Position numbers and translations under genes: made by a program
Shown: positions 45,500 through 56,849 of the stretch, piece by piece
Numbering within the stretch: the stretch's first letter is position 1
Layout: each line of letters begins with the position of its first letter
Notes under the pieces: model-generated
Told to the model about the DNA's origin: nothing
Database searches by the model: none
The model's input: the letters and a program-made list of their open reading frames with translations, nothing else
Source: Anthoceros angustus
Taxonomy: Eukaryota > Streptophyta > Anthocerotopsida > Anthocerotales > Anthocerotaceae
Length of the DNA stretch: 64,000 nucleotides
Direction: 5' to 3'
Assembly: GCA_010909165.1 (NCBI GenBank)
Contig: MU008155.1
Span: forward strand, 248,001-312,000

Positions 45500-45952
45500 C
45501 TAACAACGGAGCATCCCTACCCTCCTCTGGCTCTTGAAAGTCCTCATCATTAGAGTGGCCAAGCACGTCGGGTATACGCCCATCCTCCTCATCAGATGGG
45601 CCGAGTTTACTATCTGCACTTCGCTGGTCGTCATTGAGCCCATCTTGGACACTCTGTCAAAGCTGGGCTCTGACTCGGCGTTGGGACATTTCCCTCCTAT
45701 GCTGGATAACAGATTCCGTAATCTTCCCGCATATGGTGCCCTTGCTTGCTGAGCATCCTGCAAAACATACAAAGGGTGGAGGAAAGGCAAGAAAGAATCC
45801 ATATGTTTTAGAAACCAACATACCACGATCTGCATCAAGGGACTTGAAAACCTTGTTAACAATTCATACTTACAGTTAACACCATAATATTCATACCGGC
45901 GGAATAATGTAAGCCGGTTATGAAAAAATTGCCGCCGCTTGGTACTTTTCAT
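45500..45952 (-). pseudogene. open frame of unknown function in the 41-49 kb element cluster
   Basis: 150 residues with no domain I recognise. It includes the peptide LFRRYEYYGVN, which recurs on the opposite strand at about 48.72 kb. The flanking DNA forms an inverted repeat (taacaccataatattcatacc at 45879 and its complement at about 48740). It is probably a fragment of a mobile element rather than a host gene. Confidence 0.3.
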
Positions 45953-46379
45953 ACAGTTACTAATTCACGACAAACACCGCTCTTCGAAAGCACCTGCGCC
46001 TGTGCCAAGCAATCATTCAGATTGGGATTTCAATTTTGTCTCCAAGTTGTTTGAAATGAGGGTGCTAAGGTGCAGGGATGCTGCCTGCGAAACGGCAATG
46101 CTCAGTTATAAGTAGAGTACGTCCGTTCAGATATATTCAAAATAGGCCTCATGGCGGACACATAACAATCTTGGAAGATCCGGGATGCGGCAACTCAAAA
46201 CGAGCACTCGACGGTGCGATAACGAAAATGTTTTGGCCACCTAAGGAAGTTCGAGATCCGAAGATTCAAGCGCACACAAAGCTACACTATCGGAACTAAG
46301 GTCACGTTTCTAAGGCGTTCTTTATGCGCCTCTCCGAAAGTGTCAACATCCATCATCGCGGCGTCATCATCTTCCTTCG

Positions 46380-47300
46380 TCAACGAGGTTGAGTACCATA
46401 TAGCGTCGATTGTGCTGCCCTCATCGAGAGGGTCTCGATCCTTTCTTTCATTCTCTTGACCCTAGCACAATTTGAGCCTTCCCAATATCCTTCGCTCACG
46501 CAAACCTCCTTGGCCCAGGTGAGATGGACCTCGGATGCGGCTCGTGTGTCGGCTCCTCCTCCGCAGCGTGCCATATCCATGTACATCTTTGTGGAATGAA
46601 TTACGCACATGCATCCAATATCCATTCCCTTCCTTGGAGAATGTCTTGATAAGCTTCATCATCAAACCTAAAGGCCATAGGGTAGGCGGACAACAAGTTT
46701 GTCAAGTGAATGGTATACCGACTTTTTCAGCGTATGGTGGGCAATCATCGACCGACCATCATTGAAAGTGCCATGCAAAGCATTAGGTAACATGACAGCC
46801 CGCAACTCGAGCTTTTCTTGAGACCAACCGACAATGACATACTCCACGTGTCGAACCCACCCTTGTCGTTGTTGACATTTGTCTTGTCCCACACAAATGA
46901 AACAAGTCCACGCCTCTGGCACCACTTCCGCATAGGCTCCTGCACAATATGTGAATCTTCCACACCATGCATTATGATCATCCCAAATCCTCGCATTCGA
47001 TTAAGTATTGGAAGGAATGCAAAACATTACCACTTGCCAAGCATCAAACCTTCCATCCTTAGGGCCCTTATCGAATCCACGTGGGACATCCATCACAAGC
47101 AAAGAGTACCTCCTCTTCCTCACAAAACCTTGCATATCCCGGACATCTCGAGCATGAATGACATCGCACTTTTTCTCCGATGGATGGAATTGCAATCCCT
47201 CTTCTATGTCCCTATCTGCGAGCTCCGTTGCTCATCCTTCAAGCCCTTCCATGTGTTGACCTCATAAATAAAGCTGAAAGTTTGCGTGGTACTTGGTGAG
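46380..47300 (-). pseudogene. methyltransferase-like transposon protein relic, copy A
   Basis: This is the better-kept copy. Minus-strand blocks are KCDVIHARDVRDMQGFVRKR (about 47.17 kb), RYSLLVMDVPRGFDKGPKDG (about 47.11-47.05 kb), GFGMIIMHGVEDSHIVQEPM (about 46.98 kb), GLVSFVWDKTNVNNDKGGFD (about 46.9 kb), FNDGRSMIAHH (46.76 kb), DKLVVRLPYGL (46.7 kb) and LIKTFSKEGN (46.66 kb), then worn sequence where a D-x-x-x-G-x-G cofactor motif would be expected. The order (catalytic-like motif first, FS-x-x-G before the SAM motif) is that of beta-type N6/N4 methyltransferase folds. DVPRG replaces DPPY and the SAM motif is not readable, so catalysis is unlikely. Upstream pieces (to 47.68 kb) may belong to it. 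Confidence 0.42.
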
Positions 47301-47829
47301 GACAATGTCTTTTGTTGCTGCACAAAAAGCAGGTTGTTTGTCGATTAATGGGAGAGGGACTTCAGCATGCCCTCCCGCAATAGGGCCTCCGGGTTTGTAG
47401 GCATGATGCGCCAGCAAGCGGAATATGGAAAATCGGGCGTGGGGAAGGAGGAAGGAAGAACAACATAATATTTTAAGCGGTGAATATACATCAAGCGACT
47501 TTTCGTGAATATCTGGCGAAGCAGGGGTTTCGATGGGCATTGAAATGCGTATTCATGCGAAGACCCTAAACACGCCGTAAGTGACACACCTAGGCGCGGC
47601 ATGCGGCGCCAAGTCATCTTAAGCGTTACGTGGCTTGGGCGCGCATGCCGGCATCCAAGATTCATGGCCTTTGGCAATGAATCTTTGGACGTCGGACAAA
47701 CACCCTCCTTCCGAAACTACCTAAGCTAATGGCTTCTTTGGCTCAACATCATTAGACACCTAGGCTAGTGGCTAAGAAACCACAGGTGATGGCTTCTCGG
47801 ATGGCTATTAAAACAAGGAGCATGGGGGC

Positions 47830-47875
47830 ATAAGGGCATGAAGAAGAAGAAGAAGAAGAAGAAGAAGAAGAAGGG
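47830..47875. repeat. (GAA)n microsatellite
   Basis: About eleven uninterrupted aag/gaa triplets lie at 47840-47872, between the methyltransferase-like relic and the SINE-like repeat. Confidence 0.9.
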
Positions 47876-47926
47876 CGCATGAGCATGCCACGCCCTCACA
47901 TATAGTTTGTGCTTCCAATTGGTTGT

Positions 47927-48180
47927 GTGCAAGAAAGTTAATGAAGTGGTAACACTCGAAAGTTATGAACAAGAGGTCTTGGGTTCAAGTCTTCTTTTAA
48001 GGCGGCATGCCAGCGCCCTTTTTAAAACTTTCTTGGGTTCAAGTCTTCTTTTAAGGCGCATGCGCGCCCTTTAAAAAAAACTTTCCTTGGGTTCAAGTCT
48101 TCTTTTAAAGGCATGCTTTAAAATAAACTTTCCCTATTGTGTAGGCTTTAAAGGTAGCTTTTCCTATTGTGTCGAATAGA
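47927..48180 (+). repeat. SINE-like (tRNA-derived) repeat with triplicated B-box part
   Basis: gttaatgaagtgg (47937-47949) resembles a pol III A box and gggttcaagtc (47980-47990) a B box, about 31 bp apart as in tRNA-derived SINEs. The B-box part with its tail (tcttttaaggcgcatgc...) is repeated at 48035 and 48089, a 54-55 bp period. No clear target duplication was found. Confidence 0.4.
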
Positions 48181-48499
48181 TAATGTGGATTGAAATGAGA
48201 GCCTGATAAAAGTGATAGATGATTGGTTTGGTTTAAAATTCCCTTATCTTTTCCTTTGATAGCACTAATCCATGAAGAAGGTGGGACTCGACAAGTACAA
48301 AACACACACCACCACATGCAAGCGGCAATTGCATTCCATGATTTCGAGAAGATGGAAGCAGGGACTCTCACCTGCATGTTGAATTTCCATTGTCATCTCC
48401 AATACTTATTACACCCCCTAAAACCGTTTTCCAAAACCATATACCCTTTATGTCTTGAATGAATAGCAAAGGCCTATCCGTGGCCTCTTCGCCACCAGC

Positions 48500-49040
48500 A
48501 GTGTCATGTATGGGCATCATTTCAAGGTAAATGTGTGCCTACCGAGGCTGTATATCCCCTTTTCAGCCCAACTCATGGCATGTTCCCGGCTTCCTACACA
48601 CATAGCAACCGTACTTTTAAAACATTTTTTGTGGAAACTGGCAGGAACAGGGGTTTCGTGCCCATGTTCCCGCCGGTTACCAGTATATTCATTGGAAAAG
48701 CCGCTTCCTGTTTATTCCGACGGTATGAATATTATGGTGTTAGTTGGCTGACGCATAGCATTTCTGAAAGCCTCCACCAGGTTTGGAGGACTACATTTCT
48801 TGCTTTGGAAGCCATGTAGGCTAACCTCATAAGCCTTGTACATGGTTTCGTCTTCAATTATCCGATCAAACACCAAAGGCTTTGTTGTGCAGAGCATTTG
48901 AAACACATCCATATCCACAGTCGCCCACATAACAACTTAGTACTGGAAGATCCGGGATGACAGCAACTCCAAAGACAGCGCCCCCTACGACATACAGTGC
49001 ACAGTAACACGAAAATGTTTAGGGGGGGGGCATACCGGGA
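48500..49040. repeat. inverted and direct copies of 45.9-46.3 kb sequence
   Basis: attccgacggtatgaatattatggtgtta at 48714-48742 is the reverse complement of 45879-45907 (about 29 bp, one mismatch). tggaagatccgggatg..gcaactc at 48945 matches 46174 in direct orientation, followed by cgaaaatgtt in both. A minus-strand frame at 48930-48712 (EDETMYKAYEVSLHGFQSKK) looks protein-like but is not recognised. Confidence 0.5.
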
Positions 49041-50500
49041 GACGATGTGAATCGCGGCGAAGAGGATATGGTGGAGGATGACAGCGCGTGGTAAAGTCAC
49101 GTGCTGGGAGACATCGCCAAAGGTGCTTCATCTGCTGAGAGCAACGCCGACCGGCAAGCGCCGTCATGCTCGCTCAACGTCCTGGGTCTTTCTCTGGGTT
49201 ACTCTCCACTTCGAACTGAGAGTAGAACGCCCCATTCGGGTGACATCATATGCATGTGCTGGTAACCCTAACCATAATTGTCCATTAAAGCAATGGTTAC
49301 ATGGAAGTCCATTTAGAGGACTCTAGGTCAAAAGCCGTACATGGCAATAACAATGCCGAGAAAACAATGAAGAGGCGTTGTGCCGCGCAGCCGACAAGAT
49401 CTACCGGTGCAGATCCTTCGGCATATTTGCTCATAATGTCATTTCAATGTTTTTGGGCGGGCCTACTCATGTCACAAAGCAGTAATCGGGATGAGGGAGC
49501 ACAGATTTGTGATACAGAGAAAGCGGAGTCCTAAAGCCGGCGACAATGTTGCGCGCCACACACACATCAGACGTCGAAGAGGTCAGTCTTTTTCGTCAAT
49601 GAAGTTCATTGCGCACTTCATTTATACGTTCTGAAGGAACATGCACTTCAGAACAAGTGTTCGGTATGCAACATTCTCAGCGGCTCTGTTCTGTCGATGT
49701 AATGTTGTGTCCTTGATGTTGTTGTAGCGGGAACAGTGTGAGGAACAGGGGTCTTTTGATTTCCAGATGGCAGGAGACTCTTCTGTAAGGGGCCGTAGGA
49801 TGGCTGTGTTGAATGGGGCCCTCGCGCCCTTCCTGATCATGACCTCCGAAAACGAGTCCGAACTCCAGAAGCCCTACTAGAAATGGGCACCCTATGTTAC
49901 ACTTTATGTTAAGATTTGGACCCCTGGATGTAACACTCATGTTGCAATTTTGGGGTCATGTAACACTTTTTGGGCCCCTTGTTACACTTTGGCTTGGAAA
50001 CCATACCACGGTCGTTGTTGCAATCATGTTGCAATGGTGTTGCAATTATGTTAAGATGAAGTGAGAGGTGGTTTTGCCTCTCAAAATTGCAACATGATTG
50101 TAACATCTAAAGTGTTACAAGAGAGGTCTTGTAACACTTTTGGAGGCTTGGTACCGAACCTCCTCCCCATCCACCATTGCCCTTTTACTTTTGCCCTTTG
50201 AAATACGCTTACTTGGTAGTTACCAGATACGCCCTTCAATCCATATACCATCATACTACATCTCATATCATCATGTATCAATACATACTAGTAGTCTACT
50301 ATGATAAATGTAATGTATTATTCTAAGTGCTATCGTATTCAATTTCATATAAAATAAGTTTGTATATTACGTATTACATACGCATAATCGGTCCCATATA
50401 TTCATGGTACGATACTTTGTATTTACTATACGTGTAAATATACGGCCCTTTATACCCCTACTTTATAGCATGTGGCGGTTTGTCCTTCCCATCGCCAACA
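49041..50500. other. intergenic, short-repeat and AT-rich DNA, no gene seen
   Basis: No coding signal. At 49890-50145 short units (tgttacactt, tgttgcaat and their complements) recur about ten times, which may be the end of an unknown element. The stretch 50270-50460 is AT-rich. Confidence 0.45.
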
Positions 50501-52473
50501 ATAGCCATCGGCTCGCCATGGCGCCCAAGAAGATATTGTCCCCACCTATCACCTTATTGTGACGCATCACGTGAGGTTATGCCCTACAAGATTGTCTTTG
50601 TCGGAGGAGATTTGGTGCTGACGTATGCTTACGCCTCCATGTAAGGCACTTCCTACTGGCCATCGTATGCACCTACGTGAAACTTCCGCCTCCTGCTCGA
50701 TTCAATTTTCTTCTTCCCTCCCACTGCTCTACCGAGGCAAGCTTTGCCACTTCCTCCGCTTCCTCCCCGCCTCGAGCACACATTGCACATACAAACCAGC
50801 ATGGCCATGAGTTATCCAACAGCACGGGTTTCCACAAAGTCGTCCATTTGCCTTACCTTCCTCCAGCCCCTCCTCTTTTCCGCCTTCTTGCTGACATTTT
50901 CCTCTTCCGTCCTCCTTCTTCGCCCGTGCCCTTGTCACTCACCCACCACCGCCGCCTCTACTCCTCCTCCTGCTTCCTCTTCGGCCTCCACCCTTTATCG
51001 GTGGCGTTGCCTCAACTGGGCTCCACTATGTGTCCATGCTCAAAGATCCGAAGGTATGTGTCTGCAAAATTAGGCACATCGCCCCCTCTTCAAGACTGCC
51101 TCCGCTCTCCTCTGCAGCCCCACGCCGCCCCCTCGGCCTCCATCTGCATTGGCCTTTTGCCGATATCAAAGGCACTCGCATGTTGCCCTCTTAGTCCTCC
51201 TTCATTCTCTCTCCTCGACATCCGCCTCATGCTAGTTACGCCTTTTGCCCCTCACCATGGCCTGGGTGATCCACTTGCCGCCCTCCGCCACCCGCCTCCT
51301 CCTAGTCCCCCGCGATTTTTGGCTGTCCATAGTGCACACAAGTGTGTTTCTTCCGTGACGGTGCCGCCCTCCGTGCTCCACCACCCGACCGCCGCCTCCA
51401 CACACCTTGTTCCCCGCCTCCATGCCACTCCATCTCGATCCCAACGGCCTCCACCTCCCCATACATGGTGCCACCGCGGTCTGGCACCCCTCCACCTCTT
51501 TTCCATTATTTGCTTGCTGCCCACCGACATGCCTGCCGCCCGCCTCCATCCATTCCTGTGCATGCAGCCTTCCCTAGGCGATCGTGGTGTCGCGGCACCA
51601 CAATATCGCCCACACACTGCTTCTCCGCCGCCTCCTCCCTCAAGCTCAAGCCTCCGCCTTCTCCACTTCCCCCGCCTCCTTGTTCATCGCCTTTCCCCAT
51701 TCAAAGTCCTGCTGTCCTCGCCCCCTCCTTCCTCCCAAGCCCCTTCCGCCATCCGCATTCCTTGATAGCCTCTCGTCCATGTCACCACCTCGTGCACCAT
51801 CGTTGCCTCCCACCCTTCCTTCCGCTGCCTCAAAGGCCACCATATCGTGATCCATCTTCAATTCAATGTCATACAAAATGGTCATTTCCTTGTTCTCCTT
51901 GCAATAGCCTCGAACCTCTAGGATCTTTTCACTCCCTATCTTACTGCTTGAAGGAACTCGGGGCAGAACCCCCTATCGCCCCTTTCACGATTTCCACCCT
52001 TTCCACTTCCACCCTGCTTGATCCTCGAAGGTTGCCTCCCTTGTCTCAAGCTTGAGCGCATGCCGGTGCACTGTGTTACCCGTTTGTCCACCATGCCCAC
52101 TCCGGCCGGCACTGTGCACACTTTACCGGCGTCACTTGCAGATTAGCGAGTTTGCGAAAACCCACCTCATCCATGAAATAGCTCTTCATCTATTTGCTCC
52201 ATTTCCTGCAATGCTCCAACTCCATCCGTCGGTGGGAGGTTCCACGTCTCAAAGTCAAAATCAAGTCGGGTTGTGACCCATGCCCTTGCCTCTTACCTCT
52301 CGGCGGCCGTCTTGACGAGGAGGTGCTTCTCCCTCAGCTGGATGTCTGGATGGGCCACGGGTGCGGTGGATGGCCAGATAGCCCGAGGCCATTTGGCCCC
52401 TCATCCTCCTCCCGGTCTGATCCGGTGTCCTGGCCCCGGCATTGTGGTGTTTGACGCCTTCATATGTGACTCC
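50501..52473. other. pyrimidine-rich tract next to the right Tat element, unassigned
   Basis: The plus strand is strongly C/T-rich (cctcctcc, ccgcc). Open frames such as 50677-51765 (362 residues of Pro/Ser/His/Leu) follow from this bias and show no domain. The minus strand is rich in Arg/Gly/Glu. It may be the leader or LTR of another, unrecognised element into which the Tat element inserted at 52474. Confidence 0.4.
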
Positions 52474-54189
52474 TGTGGACTCACGGACTTCCCAAGTTAG
52501 AAATTAGGTAGGGTTTTGTTTTTGTAGGAGTAAAGGATAAAATGAGGCGAAAAGGGAAATAAGCACAGTTAGCACTCGGACGGCACTCGGAGTATACTCG
52601 GACTCGGAGTGAGAGGCGTACCTAGGCCTACGATGGCGGGCACAGTAGCAGGATAAGTCCGGACCCACTCCGGGACCAGGCGGGATAAATCGCCGAAGTA
52701 ACTTAGAGTTGGTAGTGGGGCCGGAGCGGCGCCACGTGGGCGACCACAGTGGAGGGCGGGCATGCACGGGTCGGGCCGTAACCTTGCGAGGCCGTTATAG
52801 CGGTATTCACGCAGGCGGCGTAGCGTGCTGTGGCGTAAGGCAGTCTGGCGGAATAAGCCATGCGAGACCTCGGCGATTCTGGACGAGGCGCCCTCAGCCC
52901 AGTTACTCCGGCGTGGTCGCGGAAGAAGGTCATTTTACGCGACCTCGAGACAATTCTCGCGATCTCTTGCGCTCCGATCCGGCTCTCTGGCGGTATCTCG
53001 TGGGACACTCGGGCGTCTTCGTCTTGGCTCACGTTGAGGTCGGGCAGCGAAGAAGGCGCAGCGTGCGGTCTCACAAGCTCTGACAGGAAGGCGATGGCAC
53101 CCAAAAGCCAGCGGAAGTTTGGGAGCCATGGAACCTTGTGGGCGCAACATTGTGACCGGCGCTATCCGGACTTTGGGCTCACGGCTCCGAGGCGGGAGGT
53201 GGTGCGGGAGTGGCATTTGGATGTGTTCAGGTCGGACATTTGATAGTGTCACTCACAGTCGGGAGTTGCGGAAGATCTTGGCGGTCAATAAGAGGTGCGG
53301 TCCAAGAACCTCGGGAGGACCAAGGCGATGGACCTTGGAGGTCTGAGGCGACCTACCGCCCAAGGAGGAAGGGGAGTGGTGCGGGCCCCTCAAGGCGAAG
53401 GGAAGATAGGGAGCCCAGCCCGATGCTAAGGCACAGGGCCTTAGCGGACCTGCGGTTGGGCGATATCCAGGCTGTTGGACGGTCGAGTCGGGTGGCGGAT
53501 CATGTCACTGGAACCTACTCACCAAGGTGGATCACCTTGGTGATAATCTGTATTCTGCCTTGTGCTGCGGAAGAAGGCGGGGGGAAGGATTATCTTCGCC
53601 CGGTTTAGCGAGGCTCATAGCTCGGGGCAAAGCCTTCGCCATCAGGCATCCCCGCACGATCCATGTGGGGCATTTGAACTCCTCAGGAAGGCAGCTCGGG
53701 AAAGGCGGAGGCCGGAAGTGGAGGCGGGCAAGGCGGAGGAGGAGGCGGTCGTGAAAAGCGGACTCGGGAGGAGGCGGAGGATTCGGGACTCCATGCGTGG
53801 GCGGACCCCTCACCACCCGAGTATGGGAAGCAATTCCGCCTCCCTCCTCGGGTACTAACAGGCAGCCGATCCAATGAGGCGGCCCAGGCCAGCGGCCCAT
53901 GCCATCACTCCTGAGGCCCCGCGGACGGAGAGGCGAAAGCGCAAGACCCACGGCTACCAGCACCCGGTCGGTGCAGTACCTCTTCCCTGCGGAGTGGCAA
54001 GCGGAGAAGCGATGGGGAGGCGAGAAAGGGCCGCGAGGCGAGAGGACAGCGGCGCATCGAGGCAGTCTGTCGCCCGGCGGGAAGGGGCAAAAGGCGTGCT
54101 CCGGACTCCATCACCTCCGCCGAGCCCAGGGAGAAGAGGCGGAGAAGGCTCATGACCAAAGGGCCGAGGAGGAAGCTCGGGAGCTCTCG

Positions 54190-55410
54190 GGACCTAAGGG
54201 TCTGATTGGGTCGGAGAACCCAGTCCGGACTTACTCGGCTGCGGTATGGAGGTCCTTGGACCGTGAGATCTGCTCACTTCACGGACTTTGTGGGAGCCTC
54301 ACCGGCGGCCGTGGAAGAAACACGGCGGGTCAGCTACCGTCATGGGACGGTATGCTCAGAATGCATCTTGGGATGGCCGAAGACCCGGAGGTAAAGCCAC
54401 CGGGCGCATGGTACTCCTCCGGGGAGGCGGTTGGAGGGGAGGCGAGAAGGCCCGAGGTGGCACCGGGCGCATGGTGCTCCTCGAGGCGGTTGGAGGAGCC
54501 CGAGGCGAGGGAAAGCTCTCGGCGGATTGAGGAAGAGCGGGAGGCGAGGAGGTCTGGTCCATCCCCATGAGGCCGGACCAAATTCCTTTGGAGGCAGTGA
54601 CGAGGAGAGGCCCAGCGGGGAGGACTCTGCTGAGGCGTAGCCTTGGCGAGGCGAAGGGCCTTGGGCGCAGCAGGCGGGATCTGGGCCCGGACGAGCCAAG
54701 TGAGAGGCTCGGTGAAGGTGGCCAGGAGGCGGAGGCCACGCAGCCGATCGCGATCACTATGTGATCGGGCCGGTGGAGGGGCCGAGAGCCAGCCAATCGA
54801 AGGCCGAGCAAGTGGCAGCAGCGGGCAAAGCAGTCGAGCCGTGAGGAGCAGGAGGCCGGCACGGGAGATTGGGGACCTCGAGTGCAGTGCGGAGGTAGAA
54901 GGGGGCGGCGGAGGCTGGAGGCAAGGACACCTTGGGTTGCAACTCCAAGATGCATGGCGGCGGGGTTCTCAGCGAGAATCCAAGACTTGACGAGAGGTGA
55001 CGCCTCCGGCTCCGCTTGAGGAGGAGAAGCGGCGGTGCGAGGAGTTCGGCGTCGCAAGGTTGCGGCGGATGTGGCGGAAGCCGAGTCGGAGGATCAAGCC
55101 CCTGGAGAAGGAAGTGGGACCTCAGGAAAGAATGAGCGGAGGAAAGCCTTGGAGGAAGGCTACGGTTGCTCGTCCGGTTGCGAGGCGAAGGAGCTCGGCT
55201 CCATGGCCCATAAGCTGGCGGAGGCTGGGCAACAGGAGGAGAGCGTCGGCGGCGAAGGTTGCAAGAGTAGAGGAGGCGGCCTTGGCCTCAAGGAGTCCGC
55301 CTACGGTGGTAAGCTTGGCCCGGAGGCAGGCGGTGGCGATCTGCTCGATTCTTGGGAGCACCTCGGAGGAGAAGTCTGGGTGCTCGGGCTCATGTGGAGG
55401 CGATTGACAA
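54190..55410 (+). other. coding-like coiled-coil region inside the LTR (right copy)
   Basis: Blocks shared with the left LTR appear in order: LTGGRGRNTAG / VEETRRVSYRHG (two frames of the same DNA, about 54.3-54.36 kb), a Glu/Arg/Ala-rich stretch (about 54.5-55.3 kb) and AIDKSIDAYYLELLKAGG (about 55.40-55.45 kb). No single frame is open throughout. Matching blocks in both copies argue against pure chance. Confidence 0.38.
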
Positions 55411-55729
55411 GTCGATTGACGCCTACTACCTTGAGCTCCTCAAGGCTGGAGGTCCTGCGCCACCCTAGGCGGGAGGTGGACTTCGAGAAGGATGGAAGGA
55501 GGCGAGGGGCGGACCGGGGCAACTGTGGGAGTCCTAGGGGCTGTTGTGGCAGCGGCGTGGCGAAGGAGGCGGCGGAGGAGGAGGAGGAAGGTCGCCACAG
55601 GAGGTAAGCACTCGGCACCCTCGCATGGAGGAGAGGAGAGGAAGGGAAAGGTGCAGCAGGGCATTCGGGAACCAAGGAGAGGCTCGATGGATGAACCCGT
55701 GACAGCCGGTGAGGCATGCCGAGGCACGA

Positions 55730-55990
55730 GGTCGGACTTTGTCGGACTCACGAGAGCGGATCCGAGTCGGCCCCTGATCTGGACTTAGGGATCGGACTCT
55801 AGTGGCAGTCAGGACCACGAGGTCCGGACCCGAAGGGTTGGGTCAGAGGACCCGGAGGCAATCCGGTCCCAGGCCGGACTCGAGGCGGGCCGGAGGCCGG
55901 ACCCGGAGGAAGCCGGACCTAGAGGTCCGGACTCGAGTCGAGGCAGTCACGAGGTCCAAACTCGGGAGTGGGAGAGCCAGTCCAGTGGAT
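55730..55990. promoter_or_regulatory. cluster of TCCGGA-type palindromes in U3
   Basis: Units such as gaggtccggac, ggccggactcgag and aggtccggactcgagtc recur at least eight times, about 300-550 bp before the TATA box. The left LTR has the equivalent cluster (agtccggactt repeats, 7690-7840). Position and conservation fit an upstream control region. Confidence 0.4.
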
Positions 55991-56278
55991 CCACCCTTGG
56001 AGGCCCTTTGAGGCCGAGAGAAGAGGGAGGAGGAGACTTGGTGGTGGCCGTTGTCGGGGCCGTGGCGCACTGGCGGACCCTCGGGAAGAGGAAGGGGTCC
56101 GCCTCGCGGATCATCCGATTAGATGCGCCCGCGAGCTCGGCTTTGGGCGGTGCCAAGAAGGAATCGAGGCCATCCAGCCCACCAAGCGGCGATAGGCGGA
56201 ATAGGGAGGATAGTGGGCGGTTAGGGTGGTGGCCTCGGCTCGAGAATAGAGGTGTAATAAAGGCGCCGACCTTGGTAG

Positions 56279-56284
56279 TATAAG
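56279..56284 (+). promoter_or_regulatory. TATA box of the right Tat-type LTR
   Basis: TATAAG in tagtataagagggc, followed at 56299 by AATAAA and by tctttctcttggtgttgatgc, which is conserved in the left LTR. This sets the likely transcript start about 500 bp before the primer site. Confidence 0.5.
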
Positions 56285-56810
56285 AGGGCTAAGGCATGAA
56301 TAAATCATCTTTCTCTTGGTGTTGATGCGTTCTTGCGAGACCTTTGTGTGTCTTCTGAGTCTGAGTCACTCGGGGGGAGATTGATCGGGGTCTGGTGGCG
56401 GACCTAACGTGTTGTGTGTGTGTGCGGGGAAGGGTGTGGTGACCCGTGCTCGGAGCGACCCGGCCGACGGGCCGGGCATGTGGCGGAGGAACTCGGGAGG
56501 CGTCTGAGCCGGACGGAGGCGGCGGGCAGCGGAGGTCGGGGCTGGCCAGCGTCTTTCCGGGTGGTGGCGTGAGTGGAGAGAGAAAGGGCTGGATGTGTGT
56601 GGCAGATGTGAGCATGGGAGCAGGTCCCTAAGCGTTTAGCCATCTGGGCTGTCACGGTGAACGTTGAGTAGTTAGGCGTATGTGTGTTGAGGGTGAGCAG
56701 GCGCAAAGTGAGTAGAATCACAAAGCAGCGCAAGCCTATCATTCCCTTGGGCGGACTTCTTCCTACAACGACACGGGATTGTCTTGGCTGGCCATCGTCG
56801 CGCCACATTT

Positions 56811-56830
56811 TGGCGCCGTTGAATGAAATC
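56811..56830 (+). other. primer binding site, tRNA-Asp type (worn)
   Basis: tggcgccgttgaatgaaatc: the first eleven bases match the TGGCGCCGTTG of Tat/Athila primer sites, and the following ccggg seen in the left copy is missing. Confidence 0.7.
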
Positions 56831-56849
56831 GTTCCGTAGCGTGGATGGA

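Larger units (their letters stand above)
52474..56807 (+). repeat. 5' LTR of right Tat-type element (about 4.33 kb)
   Basis: It starts tgtggact, as does 62845, and ends cgccaca just before the primer site. Its first 1.15 kb matches 62845-64000. The complete length is colinear with the left LTR. Promoter signals lie near 56279 and a poly(A)-type AATAAA at 56299. Confidence 0.78.

Noticed and set aside
50677-51765. Open frame of 362 residues on the plus strand
   Set aside because: Extreme Pro/Ser/His/Leu composition follows from the C/T-rich strand. Overlapping frames on both strands are also open, and no domain is visible.
53520-53560. aggtggatcaccttggtgat palindrome as a terminator or attachment site
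   Set aside because: It recurs in all LTR copies (41, 10094, 53522, 63897) as ordinary LTR sequence, and nothing else supports a special role.
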